From Tenacibaculum holothuriorum (lineage in GTDB: Bacteria; Bacteroidota; Bacteroidia; Flavobacteriales; Flavobacteriaceae), in contig NZ_LAPZ01000003.1 in assembly GCF_002120225.1 (NCBI RefSeq), forward strand, positions 310,001 to 374,000: a stretch of 64,000 bases of DNA. The letters are read 5' to 3'. Below are positions 46,441 through 56,182 of this stretch, in pieces. The notes beneath the pieces were generated by a model that searched no databases, was not told where the DNA came from, and worked only from the letters and a program-made list of their open reading frames with translations. Positions within the stretch are counted from its first letter, which is position 1. The number at the start of each line of letters is the position of its first letter. Both the position numbers and the translations under genes were made by a program.

Positions 46441-48060
46441 TTGAATAAAGTTTTTATACCTTATATATATATAGTCTTATTTTCTCTTTCCTCTATTCAG
46501 AGTTTTTCACAAGTATATTCTTTAAAAATATTATCTAAAGACTCAATAGAAAACTCTTTTTTAAAGAAAGTAAACTTCAAAACTACGCACAGCACAAAAG
46601 AAAAAACCATATCAGAAACAAAAGTTATTTCAAACAAACTGAAAAGAATTGGTTTTTTTTTAAACTCTATTGATAGCATCAAAAGGAAAGACTCTTTATA
46701 CACATCATATTATTCACTTGGTAAAAAAATTGACTCAGCATTTATTTTTAACACAAAAGATAAATCAACACATAGTATATCAATTGAAAAACTCCCAGAT
46801 TTTTTATCATCAATATCTAACAAACTTGATTCTAAAGGAAAATCTTTTTCAAAAACTCAGTTAAAAAACATAAGAATCAATAACAATAAACTTTTTGCAG
46901 ATATTTTTAGTAACGAATCTAAGGAAAGAATTATCAATAAAATAGTAATAAAAGGCTATGACAATTTTTCTAAATCTCATATTAAACATTTTCTTAAAAT
47001 CAAGAAGAACACAATCCTAAGCAAAGATAAGTTAACACAAATATCTTCTTCAATCAGAAATTTAGATTTTGTTTCAGAAATAAAACCTCCTGAAGTTCTT
47101 TTTACAAAAGATTCTACATTCTTATACTTGTACCTTAAAAAGACAAAAAACAACAGCTTCGATGGATTAGTCAATTTTTCTTCAAATCAAAACGGAAACG
47201 GATTATCTTTTAACGGCCATTTGGATTTAAAACTTAACAACATACTAAATACTGGTGAAAAATTTGAGCTTACATGGAACGCTAACGGAAACGAAAGGCA
47301 AGATTTTAATTTAAAAACAGAAATTCCATATATTTTCAATTCTCCTATCACACCATCATTACATTTCAATATTTACAAACAAGATTCTACCTTTTTAAAC
47401 ACTGAACTTAACACTTCATTAAAATATAATATCAACCAACGGTTTTCAACATCTTTAGTATATAATTCAATAAACTCAACTAACTCTTTACAGACGACAA
47501 CTAACAATCTTGTAAAAGCATATTCTAGTTTTTTCACTGGTATAGAGGCCGTTTACAAAACAAAAAGTCTAGACTTTAAAAACCAAAATAAATTTTTCGT
47601 TAGACTACAGCCTTTAATTGGAAAAAGAACACTGAACAACACGAATACCAATCAATTTAAAATTGAATCAGAAATTAATTATTTATTGAAATTAAATCCC
47701 CGAAGTTTTATTTATTTAAGAAACCACACAGGATATTTAGAATCAAATAATTATCTACAAAATGAATTATTTAGAATTGGAGGAATCAACTCTATTAGAG
47801 GTTATCTCCCTCAAAGTGTTTTTATTGATAAATTTAGCTATTTTAATATTGAATACCGTTTTAAAACTTCAAACAACAACTACCTATACTCTATAACAGA
47901 TTTTGATTTAATCAAAACCAATAATCAATTACTTACTATTGGTGCTGGCTACAACTTCTCTTTAAATTCTTCTTTAATAAACATTAACCTAACCTTTAAT
48001 TACACAAGCAACAATCTCTCACACCCCACACTAACTTTAATATTCAAAAACACCTTCTAG
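46441..48060 (+). CDS. Omp85-like outer-membrane protein with POTRA-like domain
   Basis: 539 residues with signal peptide (MNKVFIPYIYIVLFSLSSIQ, cleavage after SFSQ). A POTRA-like segment lies at about 165-240 (NKIVIKGYDNFSKSHIKHFL, then IRNLDFVSEIK), and a barrel of about 290 residues follows with the Omp85 signature FRIGGINSIRGYLPQ near 455, ending KNTF. Start codon is TTG: an in-frame TAG sits two codons upstream and the frame has no ATG anywhere, so the initiator is its only Met. Such short Omp85 proteins insert or export outer-membrane proteins; the client here is unknown. Divergent from rpsL, 1.6 kb before the SusC genes. Confidence 0.8.
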   Translation: MNKVFIPYIYIVLFSLSSIQSFSQVYSLKILSKDSIENSFLKKVNFKTTHSTKEKTISETKVISNKLKRIGFFLNSIDSIKRKDSLYTSYYSLGKKIDSAFIFNTKDKSTHSISIEKLPDFLSSISNKLDSKGKSFSKTQLKNIRINNNKLFADIFSNESKERIINKIVIKGYDNFSKSHIKHFLKIKKNTILSKDKLTQISSSIRNLDFVSEIKPPEVLFTKDSTFLYLYLKKTKNNSFDGLVNFSSNQNGNGLSFNGHLDLKLNNILNTGEKFELTWNANGNERQDFNLKTEIPYIFNSPITPSLHFNIYKQDSTFLNTELNTSLKYNINQRFSTSLVYNSINSTNSLQTTTNNLVKAYSSFFTGIEAVYKTKSLDFKNQNKFFVRLQPLIGKRTLNNTNTNQFKIESEINYLLKLNPRSFIYLRNHTGYLESNNYLQNELFRIGGINSIRGYLPQSVFIDKFSYFNIEYRFKTSNNNYLYSITDFDLIKTNNQLLTIGAGYNFSLNSSLININLTFNYTSNNLSHPTLTLIFKNTF

Positions 48061-48105
48061 CAACTCAATAATTTTAACGTTTTTTTTGTTTTTATTAACA
48101 TTTTT

Positions 48106-48163
48106 ATTGCTTATTTAATATAAATTTAAGATTTTAGCTGCAATTAATTCAAATAATTACACA
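48106..48163 (+). promoter_or_regulatory. Leader of the first SusC gene, shared with the second
   Basis: This stretch matches 52801-52859 base for base except for about ten differences and one indel; the core TTAAGAYTTTAGCWGC and the ATTAATTCAAATAAT before the ATG are kept. TTG stands 19 bases before AGATTTTA, a poor -7 box, so a special activator or sigma factor is possible. Confidence 0.5.
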
Positions 48164-51100
48164 ATGAAAACAAAGTTTAATGGAATTTTAACGCTTTTTT
48201 TAGCGTTTGTTGTGCATATTTCTTTTGCACAAGACCGAACAATTTCAGGTACTGTTTCAGATGAATCTGGCCCATTACCTGGGGTTAACATCGTTAAAAA
48301 AGGGACTTCTGTTGGTACAGAAACCGATTTTTACGGAAAGTATTCTATCAAAGCTAAAACTGGAGACATCCTTATTTTTAGTTTTGTTGGAAGTAAGACA
48401 ATTGAAAAAACAGTTGGTTCTAGCAACACATTAAATGCTACAATGACATCTGACAATGTACTTGACGAAGTTGTTGTTACTGCTTTAGGTATTGAGAAAA
48501 AGAAAGATGAAGACTTAAGTTCATCAACTACTGTAAAAACAGAAGTTTTAACTAAATCTGGAGAAACAGGTTTAATACAAGGTTTAGCAGGTAAGACTTC
48601 TGGTTTAAAAATCACTAGAAACACTGGAGACCCAGGTTCTGGAGCTTTTATTCAGATTCGTGGGCAAAACTCGATTAATGGAGCTTCTCAACCATTAATC
48701 ATTATAGACGGTATTCCTGTTTCTAACTCAAGTGTTGGTTCTGGTACTGCAGGTGTAGCACAGCAATCAAGACTTAACGATATTAATGCTGAAGATATTG
48801 CTAACGTAACTGTATTAAAAGGTGCATCTGCTGCTGCAGTTTGGGGTACAGGTGCTGCAAACGGTGTTATTGTTATTCAAACTAAAAAAGGTAAAGCAGG
48901 GAAAGTTTCTGTAAATGTAAAATCACAAATTTCAATAGACGAAATAAATGTTGAGTTTGAAAAACAAAATAAATTTGGACAAGGTGTTCCTGACTGGTGG
49001 AACGGAGGTACTGACTACTCTTCTACTGCCGCTAGTTGGGTTGCAAACACTCCTTTTTCTTGGGGTGATAAAATTTCCTTACGTTCAGGAGCTCCAAATG
49101 CAGTAACTGTAGGAAATAATCGTTTTGTTTCTTCAACTACAGGAAACATTCATTATCCTATTACATCTAAAAATGATAGAACTGTTTATAATGACAGCAA
49201 CAGAAACCAGGTGTTTGGCAATGGTTTAACTGTTAACAATAGTGTTGGAGTTAGTTTTAGCTCAGGCAAGAGTAATACTTTTGTTAGTTTTTCTAATCTA
49301 GACCAAAATGGTATTATTAAAGGACAATCTAGCTACGAAAGAAACACAATTAGATTAAACCATGAAGTTGAACTAAAGGAGAACTTCAAGTTAAGATTCA
49401 ATACATCATATATTAATATTGACTCTGATAGAATTCAACAAGGTTCTAACCTACAAGGTTTATATTTAGGATACTTAAGAACAGCTCCTGATTTCGACAA
49501 TACTGACTATATTGGTACATATTACAATACAAACAATGTTCCTACATTTAACTCTCATAGAAGTTACAGAAATTATTTAGGTAGTGCTCCTCCAACATAT
49601 GGTAACCCAGGATGGACTATTAACGAACAAGAAAACCCAAATAAAGTAGAAAGATTTACTGTAGCTCCTCAAATTACTTGGGAATTTATTGATAACTATA
49701 CTTTAACCGCAAGATATGGTCTAGATTACTTCACTGATCATAGAGAAACTTTCTTTCCAGTAAACTCTCCAGCTGGATTAGGAATTGGTTCTTTTGGTCA
49801 AACTGATATTTTTGAAAAGTTTCAAACTTATAATGCATTCATCCAAACAAACCAAGACTTAACCGATGACATCAATTTAGATGTAATTGTTGGAGCTACA
49901 TTTGAGCAGTTTAAACAAAGAAGATTCTTAGCTGGTTCAACTAATTTCTCAAACCCAATAGTTGGAGATGTAAGGATTTTAACTAACTCTGCAGTTGCAG
50001 ACAGAACTTTAGGAACACTTATAACTGAAACAGCTAAATATGGTTATTATGGTGTGTTAAACGCTACACTTTATGATCAATTCTTAGTAGAATTATCAGG
50101 TAGATACGACAAATCTTCTACTCTTAAAGAAGGTAATTTTTACCCAAGTGCTTCTTTAGGTTGGAAATTTTCAAAATTATTAGACGATTCTTCGTTTATT
50201 AATTTTGGTAAAGTTAGAGTTTCTTATGGTGAAGTTGGTATAGAACCTAGTCCATACCTTAATGCTACAACTTTTGATCCAGGAGGAGCAGTCTCTACTT
50301 GGGGCGATGGTTTTGCTGCTGCTGCTTACGGAAATCCATTTACTAGAAATGGGTTAAAAGGAAATCCTGATTTGACAATTGAAAAAGTTAGGGAGTATGA
50401 AGTAGGTACAGATTTAAGAATGTGGGACAATAGAATTAACTTAGGAGTTACTTATTATAATAGAAAAAACACTGATGTAATTCTTAACTTAAATTCTGCA
50501 CCATCTACAGGTTTTACACAAACAGTACAAAATGCTGCAGTTATTACCAATAAAGGTTTAGAAATTGATTTAGGAGCAACTATTATTAGAAATGAAAATT
50601 TAACTTGGAAAATTGATGCCAACTTCTCTCAAAATAAAAATGTTGTAGAAGACCTTAAAGGTGTTGAATCAGTTTTCTTAGCTGGTTTTACAGGAACATC
50701 TTCAAGAGTAGTTGAAGGCCATGCAATGGCAACACTTTGGGGTGGTAGATTTGCTAGAGACAATAATGGTGCTTATGTTTTAGATTCAAATGGCTTCCCA
50801 ACTATTGCTGCAACTGAAGGAGTTATAGGTGACCCAAATCCTGATTGGATAGGTGGTTTAGGGACTACTGTTCAATACAAAGGTTTCACTTTATCAGCTC
50901 AGTTTGAAACATCTCAAGGTAATGATCATTGGACTGGAACTGAGGGTGTATTAAAATTCTTTGGTATTCACCCAGAAACTGCAAACGAAACTACTGCTCC
51001 AGCTGACTTAAGAACTTTTGACGGAAGAACTATTCCTGCTGGTACCACATTTAGAGGAAATATTGGTAACTTCGGTGGTAACGATGTAGCTTTAACTGAA

Positions 51101-51403
51101 GAATGGTATTTAGCAAATGGTGGAGGATTTGGTAGTCAATCAGAAACCTTTGTTCAAGATGCTTCATGGACTAGATTAAGAGAAGTTACTTTAGCGTATA
51201 GCTTTCCTAAATCTGTAACTGATCAATTAGGGGTTTCTAATTTAGAACTTTCTTTAAGTGGAAGAAACTTAGTATTATGGACAGGTATTGAAGGATTTGA
51301 TCCTGATATAAACTTAACAGGTCCTTCTAGAGGTAGAGGTTTAGATTATTTCACTAATCCTGCTACCCGTTCATATATAGCAACTTTAAAATTCGGATTC
51401 TAA
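48164..51403 (+). CDS. SusC/RagA-type TonB-linked outer-membrane receptor (first pair)
   Basis: 1079 residues: signal peptide (1-22, ending SFAQ), carboxypeptidase-regulatory-like domain (about 25-105; TISGTVSDESGPLPGVNI), TonB-box region DEVVVTALG, plug domain (about 120-245; IQIRGQNSINGASQPLIIID), then the barrel with C-terminal YIATLKFGF. In the plug the usual IYGARAANGVI reads VWGTGAANGVI. SusC proteins form the transport channel under a SusD lid. The first 105 residues and the leader are almost identical to the second SusC gene, the rest is not. The neighbouring SusD-like gene starts 12 bases later. No carbohydrate-active enzyme is adjacent, so the ligand is open. Confidence 0.93.
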   Translation: MKTKFNGILTLFLAFVVHISFAQDRTISGTVSDESGPLPGVNIVKKGTSVGTETDFYGKYSIKAKTGDILIFSFVGSKTIEKTVGSSNTLNATMTSDNVLDEVVVTALGIEKKKDEDLSSSTTVKTEVLTKSGETGLIQGLAGKTSGLKITRNTGDPGSGAFIQIRGQNSINGASQPLIIIDGIPVSNSSVGSGTAGVAQQSRLNDINAEDIANVTVLKGASAAAVWGTGAANGVIVIQTKKGKAGKVSVNVKSQISIDEINVEFEKQNKFGQGVPDWWNGGTDYSSTAASWVANTPFSWGDKISLRSGAPNAVTVGNNRFVSSTTGNIHYPITSKNDRTVYNDSNRNQVFGNGLTVNNSVGVSFSSGKSNTFVSFSNLDQNGIIKGQSSYERNTIRLNHEVELKENFKLRFNTSYINIDSDRIQQGSNLQGLYLGYLRTAPDFDNTDYIGTYYNTNNVPTFNSHRSYRNYLGSAPPTYGNPGWTINEQENPNKVERFTVAPQITWEFIDNYTLTARYGLDYFTDHRETFFPVNSPAGLGIGSFGQTDIFEKFQTYNAFIQTNQDLTDDINLDVIVGATFEQFKQRRFLAGSTNFSNPIVGDVRILTNSAVADRTLGTLITETAKYGYYGVLNATLYDQFLVELSGRYDKSSTLKEGNFYPSASLGWKFSKLLDDSSFINFGKVRVSYGEVGIEPSPYLNATTFDPGGAVSTWGDGFAAAAYGNPFTRNGLKGNPDLTIEKVREYEVGTDLRMWDNRINLGVTYYNRKNTDVILNLNSAPSTGFTQTVQNAAVITNKGLEIDLGATIIRNENLTWKIDANFSQNKNVVEDLKGVESVFLAGFTGTSSRVVEGHAMATLWGGRFARDNNGAYVLDSNGFPTIAATEGVIGDPNPDWIGGLGTTVQYKGFTLSAQFETSQGNDHWTGTEGVLKFFGIHPETANETTAPADLRTFDGRTIPAGTTFRGNIGNFGGNDVALTEEWYLANGGGFGSQSETFVQDASWTRLREVTLAYSFPKSVTDQLGVSNLELSLSGRNLVLWTGIEGFDPDINLTGPSRGRGLDYFTNPATRSYIATLKFGF

Positions 51404-51415
51404 AAAACATTAAAG

Positions 51416-52726
51416 ATGAAAAAAGTATTATTAATATTTTTAGCTCTTACTACAATTTATTCTTGTGATGATTTGATTGAAGGAGTTAACGATAATCCAA
51501 ATAGTTTTACTGATGCTCCAGCCCATTTATTACTGGCGCAATCAGAATTAATTGCAGCAAAAATTAGTGAAAGCCAATCTTCTAGATTATCAAATATTTT
51601 CACAGATCAATTTACTGGTGCAGATAGACAATATATCACATTAAATAATTACACAATTACTTCAGCAGATTTTGACGATGATTGGTCTGATGTTTATGCA
51701 GGAGTTACTCAAGCTAGACTAGCTCGTGAAAAAGCTATTGCTACTGGAGATGCAGCTTTAGAAGGTGTTTCATTAATCATGGAAGCTTTATTATTTGGTG
51801 AAGCTGCAGCTTTATGGGGAGATATCCCTTACACTGAAGCTCTAAGACCTGATGAATTTCCTGACCCTAAGTATGACGGACAAGCTTCTGTTTTAAGTGC
51901 TATTCAATCAACTTTAGACGAAGGAATCTCAAAAGTTGGCTCTTTAACTGTTAATGGCGGTTATGGTGCCCCTATATTTTCAAGTTCAGCTTCTTGGGCT
52001 AAAGTTGCTCATTCTTTAAAGGCAAGGTATTATTTAGTAGCTAAAAATTATCCTATGGCCTTAGCAGAAGCAAAGTTAGGATTATCTAGTAAATCTGAAG
52101 ACGTAATGATTCAACATGCTAATGAAGCTGGTAAAAGAAACCTTTACTATCAATTTGGTGTTGAGCAAAGAGAAGGATATTTACAAGTAAGTGGACCTTC
52201 TCACTTAAAAAACCTTTTAGATGGATCGACTCCAAGACTTTTAGCTACTCCTGGTGATTCTGAAAGAGCTTCTAAATATTTTAATGGAGTTCAATTAAAT
52301 TATACTCCTAACGGTTATTTTGCTGTAGACGCTTCATTCCCATTAATTAGTTATTATGAAGTAAAACTAATTGAAGCTGAATGTGAACAACGCGGTGGTC
52401 AAGACGGTAATGCTCAAACTGCTTTAAATGCTGTTAGAACAGAGTTAGCTACTGAGTATATGGCTTCATTCCCTTCTTCAACTGCCACTGGTCAAGATTT
52501 ATTACGTCAGATTTTAGAAGAAAAGTACATTACTTTAATTGGTTCTCTACAAGTATATCACGACGTAAGAAGAACTCAAAATTTAATAGGTGTACCTGTT
52601 AAAAACACTTCTGCTGGTAATACTGTTATTCCTCAAAGGTTTTTATATCCTCAAGTTGAAGTTAGTGCTAATAAAAATTTCCCTGGAGTTGTAGATAGGT
52701 TTGTTCCTACTCCAATCAATAACTAG
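51416..52726 (+). CDS. SusD-like surface lipoprotein (SusD-like_2 type, first pair)
   Basis: 436 residues; lipoprotein signal with Cys17 (LTTIYSC), then DD, which fits the surface-export signal of Bacteroidota lipoproteins. The TPR-like helices typical of the SusD_2 family are seen: LLLAQSELIAAKISESQSS, WSDVYAGVTQARLAREKAI, ALLFGEAAALWGDIPYTEAL with the conserved GDIPYTEA, and the C-terminal EEKYITLIGSLQVYHDVRRT. Binds the ligand and caps the SusC barrel. Closes a transcript (terminator follows). Confidence 0.92.
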   Translation: MKKVLLIFLALTTIYSCDDLIEGVNDNPNSFTDAPAHLLLAQSELIAAKISESQSSRLSNIFTDQFTGADRQYITLNNYTITSADFDDDWSDVYAGVTQARLAREKAIATGDAALEGVSLIMEALLFGEAAALWGDIPYTEALRPDEFPDPKYDGQASVLSAIQSTLDEGISKVGSLTVNGGYGAPIFSSSASWAKVAHSLKARYYLVAKNYPMALAEAKLGLSSKSEDVMIQHANEAGKRNLYYQFGVEQREGYLQVSGPSHLKNLLDGSTPRLLATPGDSERASKYFNGVQLNYTPNGYFAVDASFPLISYYEVKLIEAECEQRGGQDGNAQTALNAVRTELATEYMASFPSSTATGQDLLRQILEEKYITLIGSLQVYHDVRRTQNLIGVPVKNTSAGNTVIPQRFLYPQVEVSANKNFPGVVDRFVPTPINN

Positions 52727-52756
52727 TATAGTAAATACACAACATTTTAATTATAC

Positions 52757-52793
52757 TAAAAAGGTCTAAGCATAATGCTTAGACCTTTTTTTG
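52757..52793 (+). terminator. Terminator between the two SusCD pairs
   Basis: AAGGTCTAAGCAT/ATGCTTAGACCTT (13 bp) with T7 after it on the plus strand. The two pairs are thus separate transcripts. Confidence 0.88.
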
Positions 52794-52800
52794 TTAAAAA

Positions 52801-52859
52801 ATTGGTTATTTAAGATAAAATTAAGACTTTAGCAGCTGATTAATTCAAATAATAACATA
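52801..52859 (+). promoter_or_regulatory. Leader of the second SusC gene, copy of the first
   Basis: Homologous to 48106-48163, including TTAAGACTTTAGCAGC. The shared leader suggests the same factor controls both pairs. Confidence 0.5.
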
Positions 52860-55800
52860 ATGAGAACAAAGTTTAATGGAATTTTAACGCTTCTATTAGC
52901 GTTTTTTGTGCATCTAACTTATGCACAAGACAGAACAATTTCAGGTACTGTGTCTGATGAATCAGGACCATTACCGGGTGTTACTGTTTTAAAAAAAGGT
53001 ACTACCCAAGGTACTGAAACTGGTTTTAATGGGGACTACTCAATTAAAGCTAAAACTGGTGATGTTTTAGTATTTAGTTTCGTGGGTATGAAAAATGTTG
53101 AAAGAACAGTTTCTTCTTCAAATCAAATTAACGTAACACTTGAAAATGACAACCTTTTAGAAGAAGTTGTTGTTGTTGGTTATGGTACAGCTACGAAACA
53201 AACATTTGTTGGTTCAGCTAAAACTGTAAAGAGTGAGAACTTAGAAACTAAATCTTTTTCAAACGTCTCGCAAGCTTTAACTGGAGAGGTAGCTGGTGTT
53301 AGTGTAATAAACACTTCTGGACAACCTGGTTCAACATCAACAGTAAGAATTAGAGGTTTTGGTTCTGTAAATGGTAACAGAGCTCCGTTATATGTTGTTG
53401 ACGGTGTTCCTTTCTCAGGAAGTTTAAACTCTATAAACCCTGCAGATATTGAATCTTCAACTGTATTAAAAGATGCATCTGCTACGGCTATTTATGGTGC
53501 ACGTGGTGCAAATGGTGTAATTATAATTACAACTAAATCAGGTAAAGCTGGTACATCTAGTATTGAAGTAGATGTTAAAACTGGTGTTAACTTTAGTTCA
53601 ATTCCAAGACAAGATGTTATTAAAAACCCTGATACATTTATAGGTTTAGCTTGGGAAGCTTTATACAACAGAGCAAATGCAACAGGAAATCCAGACCCAA
53701 CAGCTTTTGCAAATTCAAACTTATTTAGTGGAGCTGGTATTGGTCCTGCATATAACTTTTATGCAACTAATGATGTTTCTCAAATCGTAGATCCTGCAAC
53801 AAGAACAGTCAGATCTGGAGTAGCAAGAAAATACACTCCTGAAAACTGGGCTGATTATGCTTTTCAAACTTCTATACTACAAGAAGCTAATGTTAGATTT
53901 AGTGGAGGTGATGAAAAAAGTAAGTATTATGCTTCTTTTGGTTATTTAGATAATAAAGGGTATATCAAGAACTCTGATTATAAAAGATATTCTACTCGTT
54001 TAAATTTATCTTCTGAAGTTAAACCATGGCTTAAACTAAACACTAATATTGGTTATGCTATTTCTACTACAAATAATAATGGTCAAACAAATGACTCAGG
54101 ATCAATATTTTGGTTCGCAGATAATATTCCATCAATCTACCCTTTATTTTTAAGAGATGCTAATGGTCAGATAGTTCCAGATCCTATTTTTGGAGGTAAC
54201 CAATATGACTATGGTGATCAAGGACGTGATTTCGGTGCACTAACCAACTCGATTTCTGATGCTTTAAGAGATGTAAGTAGAACTCAAAGACATGAAATAA
54301 ATGGAAATGTTTCTGCTAACATCGATTTATTAGAGGGATTAACTTTTGAAACTAAACTAGGTTTAATGTATCGTTTTAACGATTACATTAGCTATAACAA
54401 CCCATTTTATGGATCAGCTGCTTCACAATTTGGTTCTTTATTCAATAGAGATACAGAAAGTTTAACATTAAATTTCTTAAACTTAGTACGCTACAAAACA
54501 AGTTTTGGAAGACATAACTTAGAAGTACTTGCTGCACACGAGACTAATAAAAACAAGTCTGAAATTGAAACAGCTAGTAAATTTGGAGCTATTTTACCTT
54601 TCGGAGGCTTATATTTAGACAACTTTGTTAACACTTCTGGTCAACCAAGTGGATACATTGATGAGTCTACTTTAGAATCTTATTTCGGTCAAGCTAATTA
54701 CAATTTTGACGGTAAATATTTCTTATCAGCATCTATCAGACGTGATGGTTCTTCAAGATTCGTAAATAATAAATGGGATACTTTTGGTTCTATTGGTGCT
54801 TCATGGATTTTAACTAAGGAAAGTTTTATGGACGATGTTAACTGGTTAAAATACTTAAAAGTTAAAGCTAGTTATGGTTTAATCGGTGAGCAATCTGGTG
54901 TAGGTTTATACCCTGGTTATATCTTAAACAACGCGAGTCCTACTCCTGACCCTGCTACAGGGAACAACACTATCTCTATTGCAGAATCTGTTGTAGGTAA
55001 TCCTGATTTAACTTGGGAAACTTCTAAAATGTTCCAAACTGGAATTGAATTTTCTGTTGGAGATTATTTAGAAGGTAATTTAGATTATTATGTTAAAAAC
55101 ACTGATAACTTACTATTTGATAGAGAGCAGTCAATTGCTACTGGTTTTTCAGTATTAACTGTAAATGATGGTCAGCTAAGTAATAGAGGTTTTGAATTTG
55201 ATTTAACTGGTCATATTATCAATACTAAAGATTATGGTTTAGATGTGACTGTTAACGGAACATTTTTAGATAATGAGTTAACAGCAATGCCAATAGACCC
55301 TGCTACTGGGCAACAAAAAGTAATTGATATTGCTGGTGCTTATGGTAGAAGTGTAGGAAGATCTTTATTTGATTTCTATACTAGAGAATGGGCAGGTGTA
55401 GATCCTGCAGATGGTAGAGGTATGTGGTATCAATACTATGATGATAAAAACAATAATGGTACATTAGATTCAGGTGAAGAATCATTTGCTTTACCTAATG
55501 CTACTACTGGTAATGATGATAATCCTTCTGGAACTTTACACGGGTATCAGCTAGCTAACTCTAGTGCTAACATTAAAAGAACAACTACTAAGACTTATGC
55601 AAATGCAACTGAAGTATTTAACGATAAGTCTACAATTCCTACTGTACAAGGTGCATTCCGTATTACTGGTAGAATTAAAAACTTTGATATTTCGACACAG
55701 TTCTTATATAGTTTAGGAGGATATGCGTATGATGGAGCTTATGCTACATTAATGAACAATGGAAGTATTGGAAACAATAACTGGCACAAAGACATCTTAA

Positions 55801-56165
55801 ATAGATGGCAAAAGCCTGGTGATATTACTGATGTTCCAAGATTATCAGACGGAGTTACAACTAATGACCCTATTACTGGTCAAAGTACAGTAGCTGAAAA
55901 TAGTGTTAACCGTTTGTCTACTAGATTTATTACTAGCTCAGACTTCTTATCATTAAACAATGTTAAAGTTGGTTATACATTACCTAAATCATTTATTGAA
56001 AAAGCTGGTGTAGATTATGTTAACTTATGGTTAGCTGGTGATAACTTATTCTTATTATCTAAAAGAAAAGGGTTTAATCCATCAACATCTGAAACTGGAG
56101 CTTCTAGTGTATATAGATATGCACCTTTAACAACAATAACATTTGGTGTTAGAGTTAAATTTTAA
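52860..56165 (+). CDS. SusC/RagA-type TonB-linked outer-membrane receptor (second pair)
   Basis: 1101 residues: signal peptide (ending TYAQ), carboxypeptidase-regulatory-like domain (about 25-105), TonB-box EEVVVVGYGT, plug (about 115-235; VRIRGFGSVNGNRAPLYVVD, IYGARGANGVI in canonical form), barrel and C-terminal TITFGVRVKF. A Ca-binding-like DDKNNNGTLDSGEE loop occurs in the barrel (about 860). N-terminal ~105 residues nearly match the first SusC; barrels differ. SusD-like gene follows after 17 bases. Substrate not readable. Confidence 0.94.
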   Translation: MRTKFNGILTLLLAFFVHLTYAQDRTISGTVSDESGPLPGVTVLKKGTTQGTETGFNGDYSIKAKTGDVLVFSFVGMKNVERTVSSSNQINVTLENDNLLEEVVVVGYGTATKQTFVGSAKTVKSENLETKSFSNVSQALTGEVAGVSVINTSGQPGSTSTVRIRGFGSVNGNRAPLYVVDGVPFSGSLNSINPADIESSTVLKDASATAIYGARGANGVIIITTKSGKAGTSSIEVDVKTGVNFSSIPRQDVIKNPDTFIGLAWEALYNRANATGNPDPTAFANSNLFSGAGIGPAYNFYATNDVSQIVDPATRTVRSGVARKYTPENWADYAFQTSILQEANVRFSGGDEKSKYYASFGYLDNKGYIKNSDYKRYSTRLNLSSEVKPWLKLNTNIGYAISTTNNNGQTNDSGSIFWFADNIPSIYPLFLRDANGQIVPDPIFGGNQYDYGDQGRDFGALTNSISDALRDVSRTQRHEINGNVSANIDLLEGLTFETKLGLMYRFNDYISYNNPFYGSAASQFGSLFNRDTESLTLNFLNLVRYKTSFGRHNLEVLAAHETNKNKSEIETASKFGAILPFGGLYLDNFVNTSGQPSGYIDESTLESYFGQANYNFDGKYFLSASIRRDGSSRFVNNKWDTFGSIGASWILTKESFMDDVNWLKYLKVKASYGLIGEQSGVGLYPGYILNNASPTPDPATGNNTISIAESVVGNPDLTWETSKMFQTGIEFSVGDYLEGNLDYYVKNTDNLLFDREQSIATGFSVLTVNDGQLSNRGFEFDLTGHIINTKDYGLDVTVNGTFLDNELTAMPIDPATGQQKVIDIAGAYGRSVGRSLFDFYTREWAGVDPADGRGMWYQYYDDKNNNGTLDSGEESFALPNATTGNDDNPSGTLHGYQLANSSANIKRTTTKTYANATEVFNDKSTIPTVQGAFRITGRIKNFDISTQFLYSLGGYAYDGAYATLMNNGSIGNNNWHKDILNRWQKPGDITDVPRLSDGVTTNDPITGQSTVAENSVNRLSTRFITSSDFLSLNNVKVGYTLPKSFIEKAGVDYVNLWLAGDNLFLLSKRKGFNPSTSETGASSVYRYAPLTTITFGVRVKF

Positions 56166-56182
56166 TAAAAAATAAAATAATT

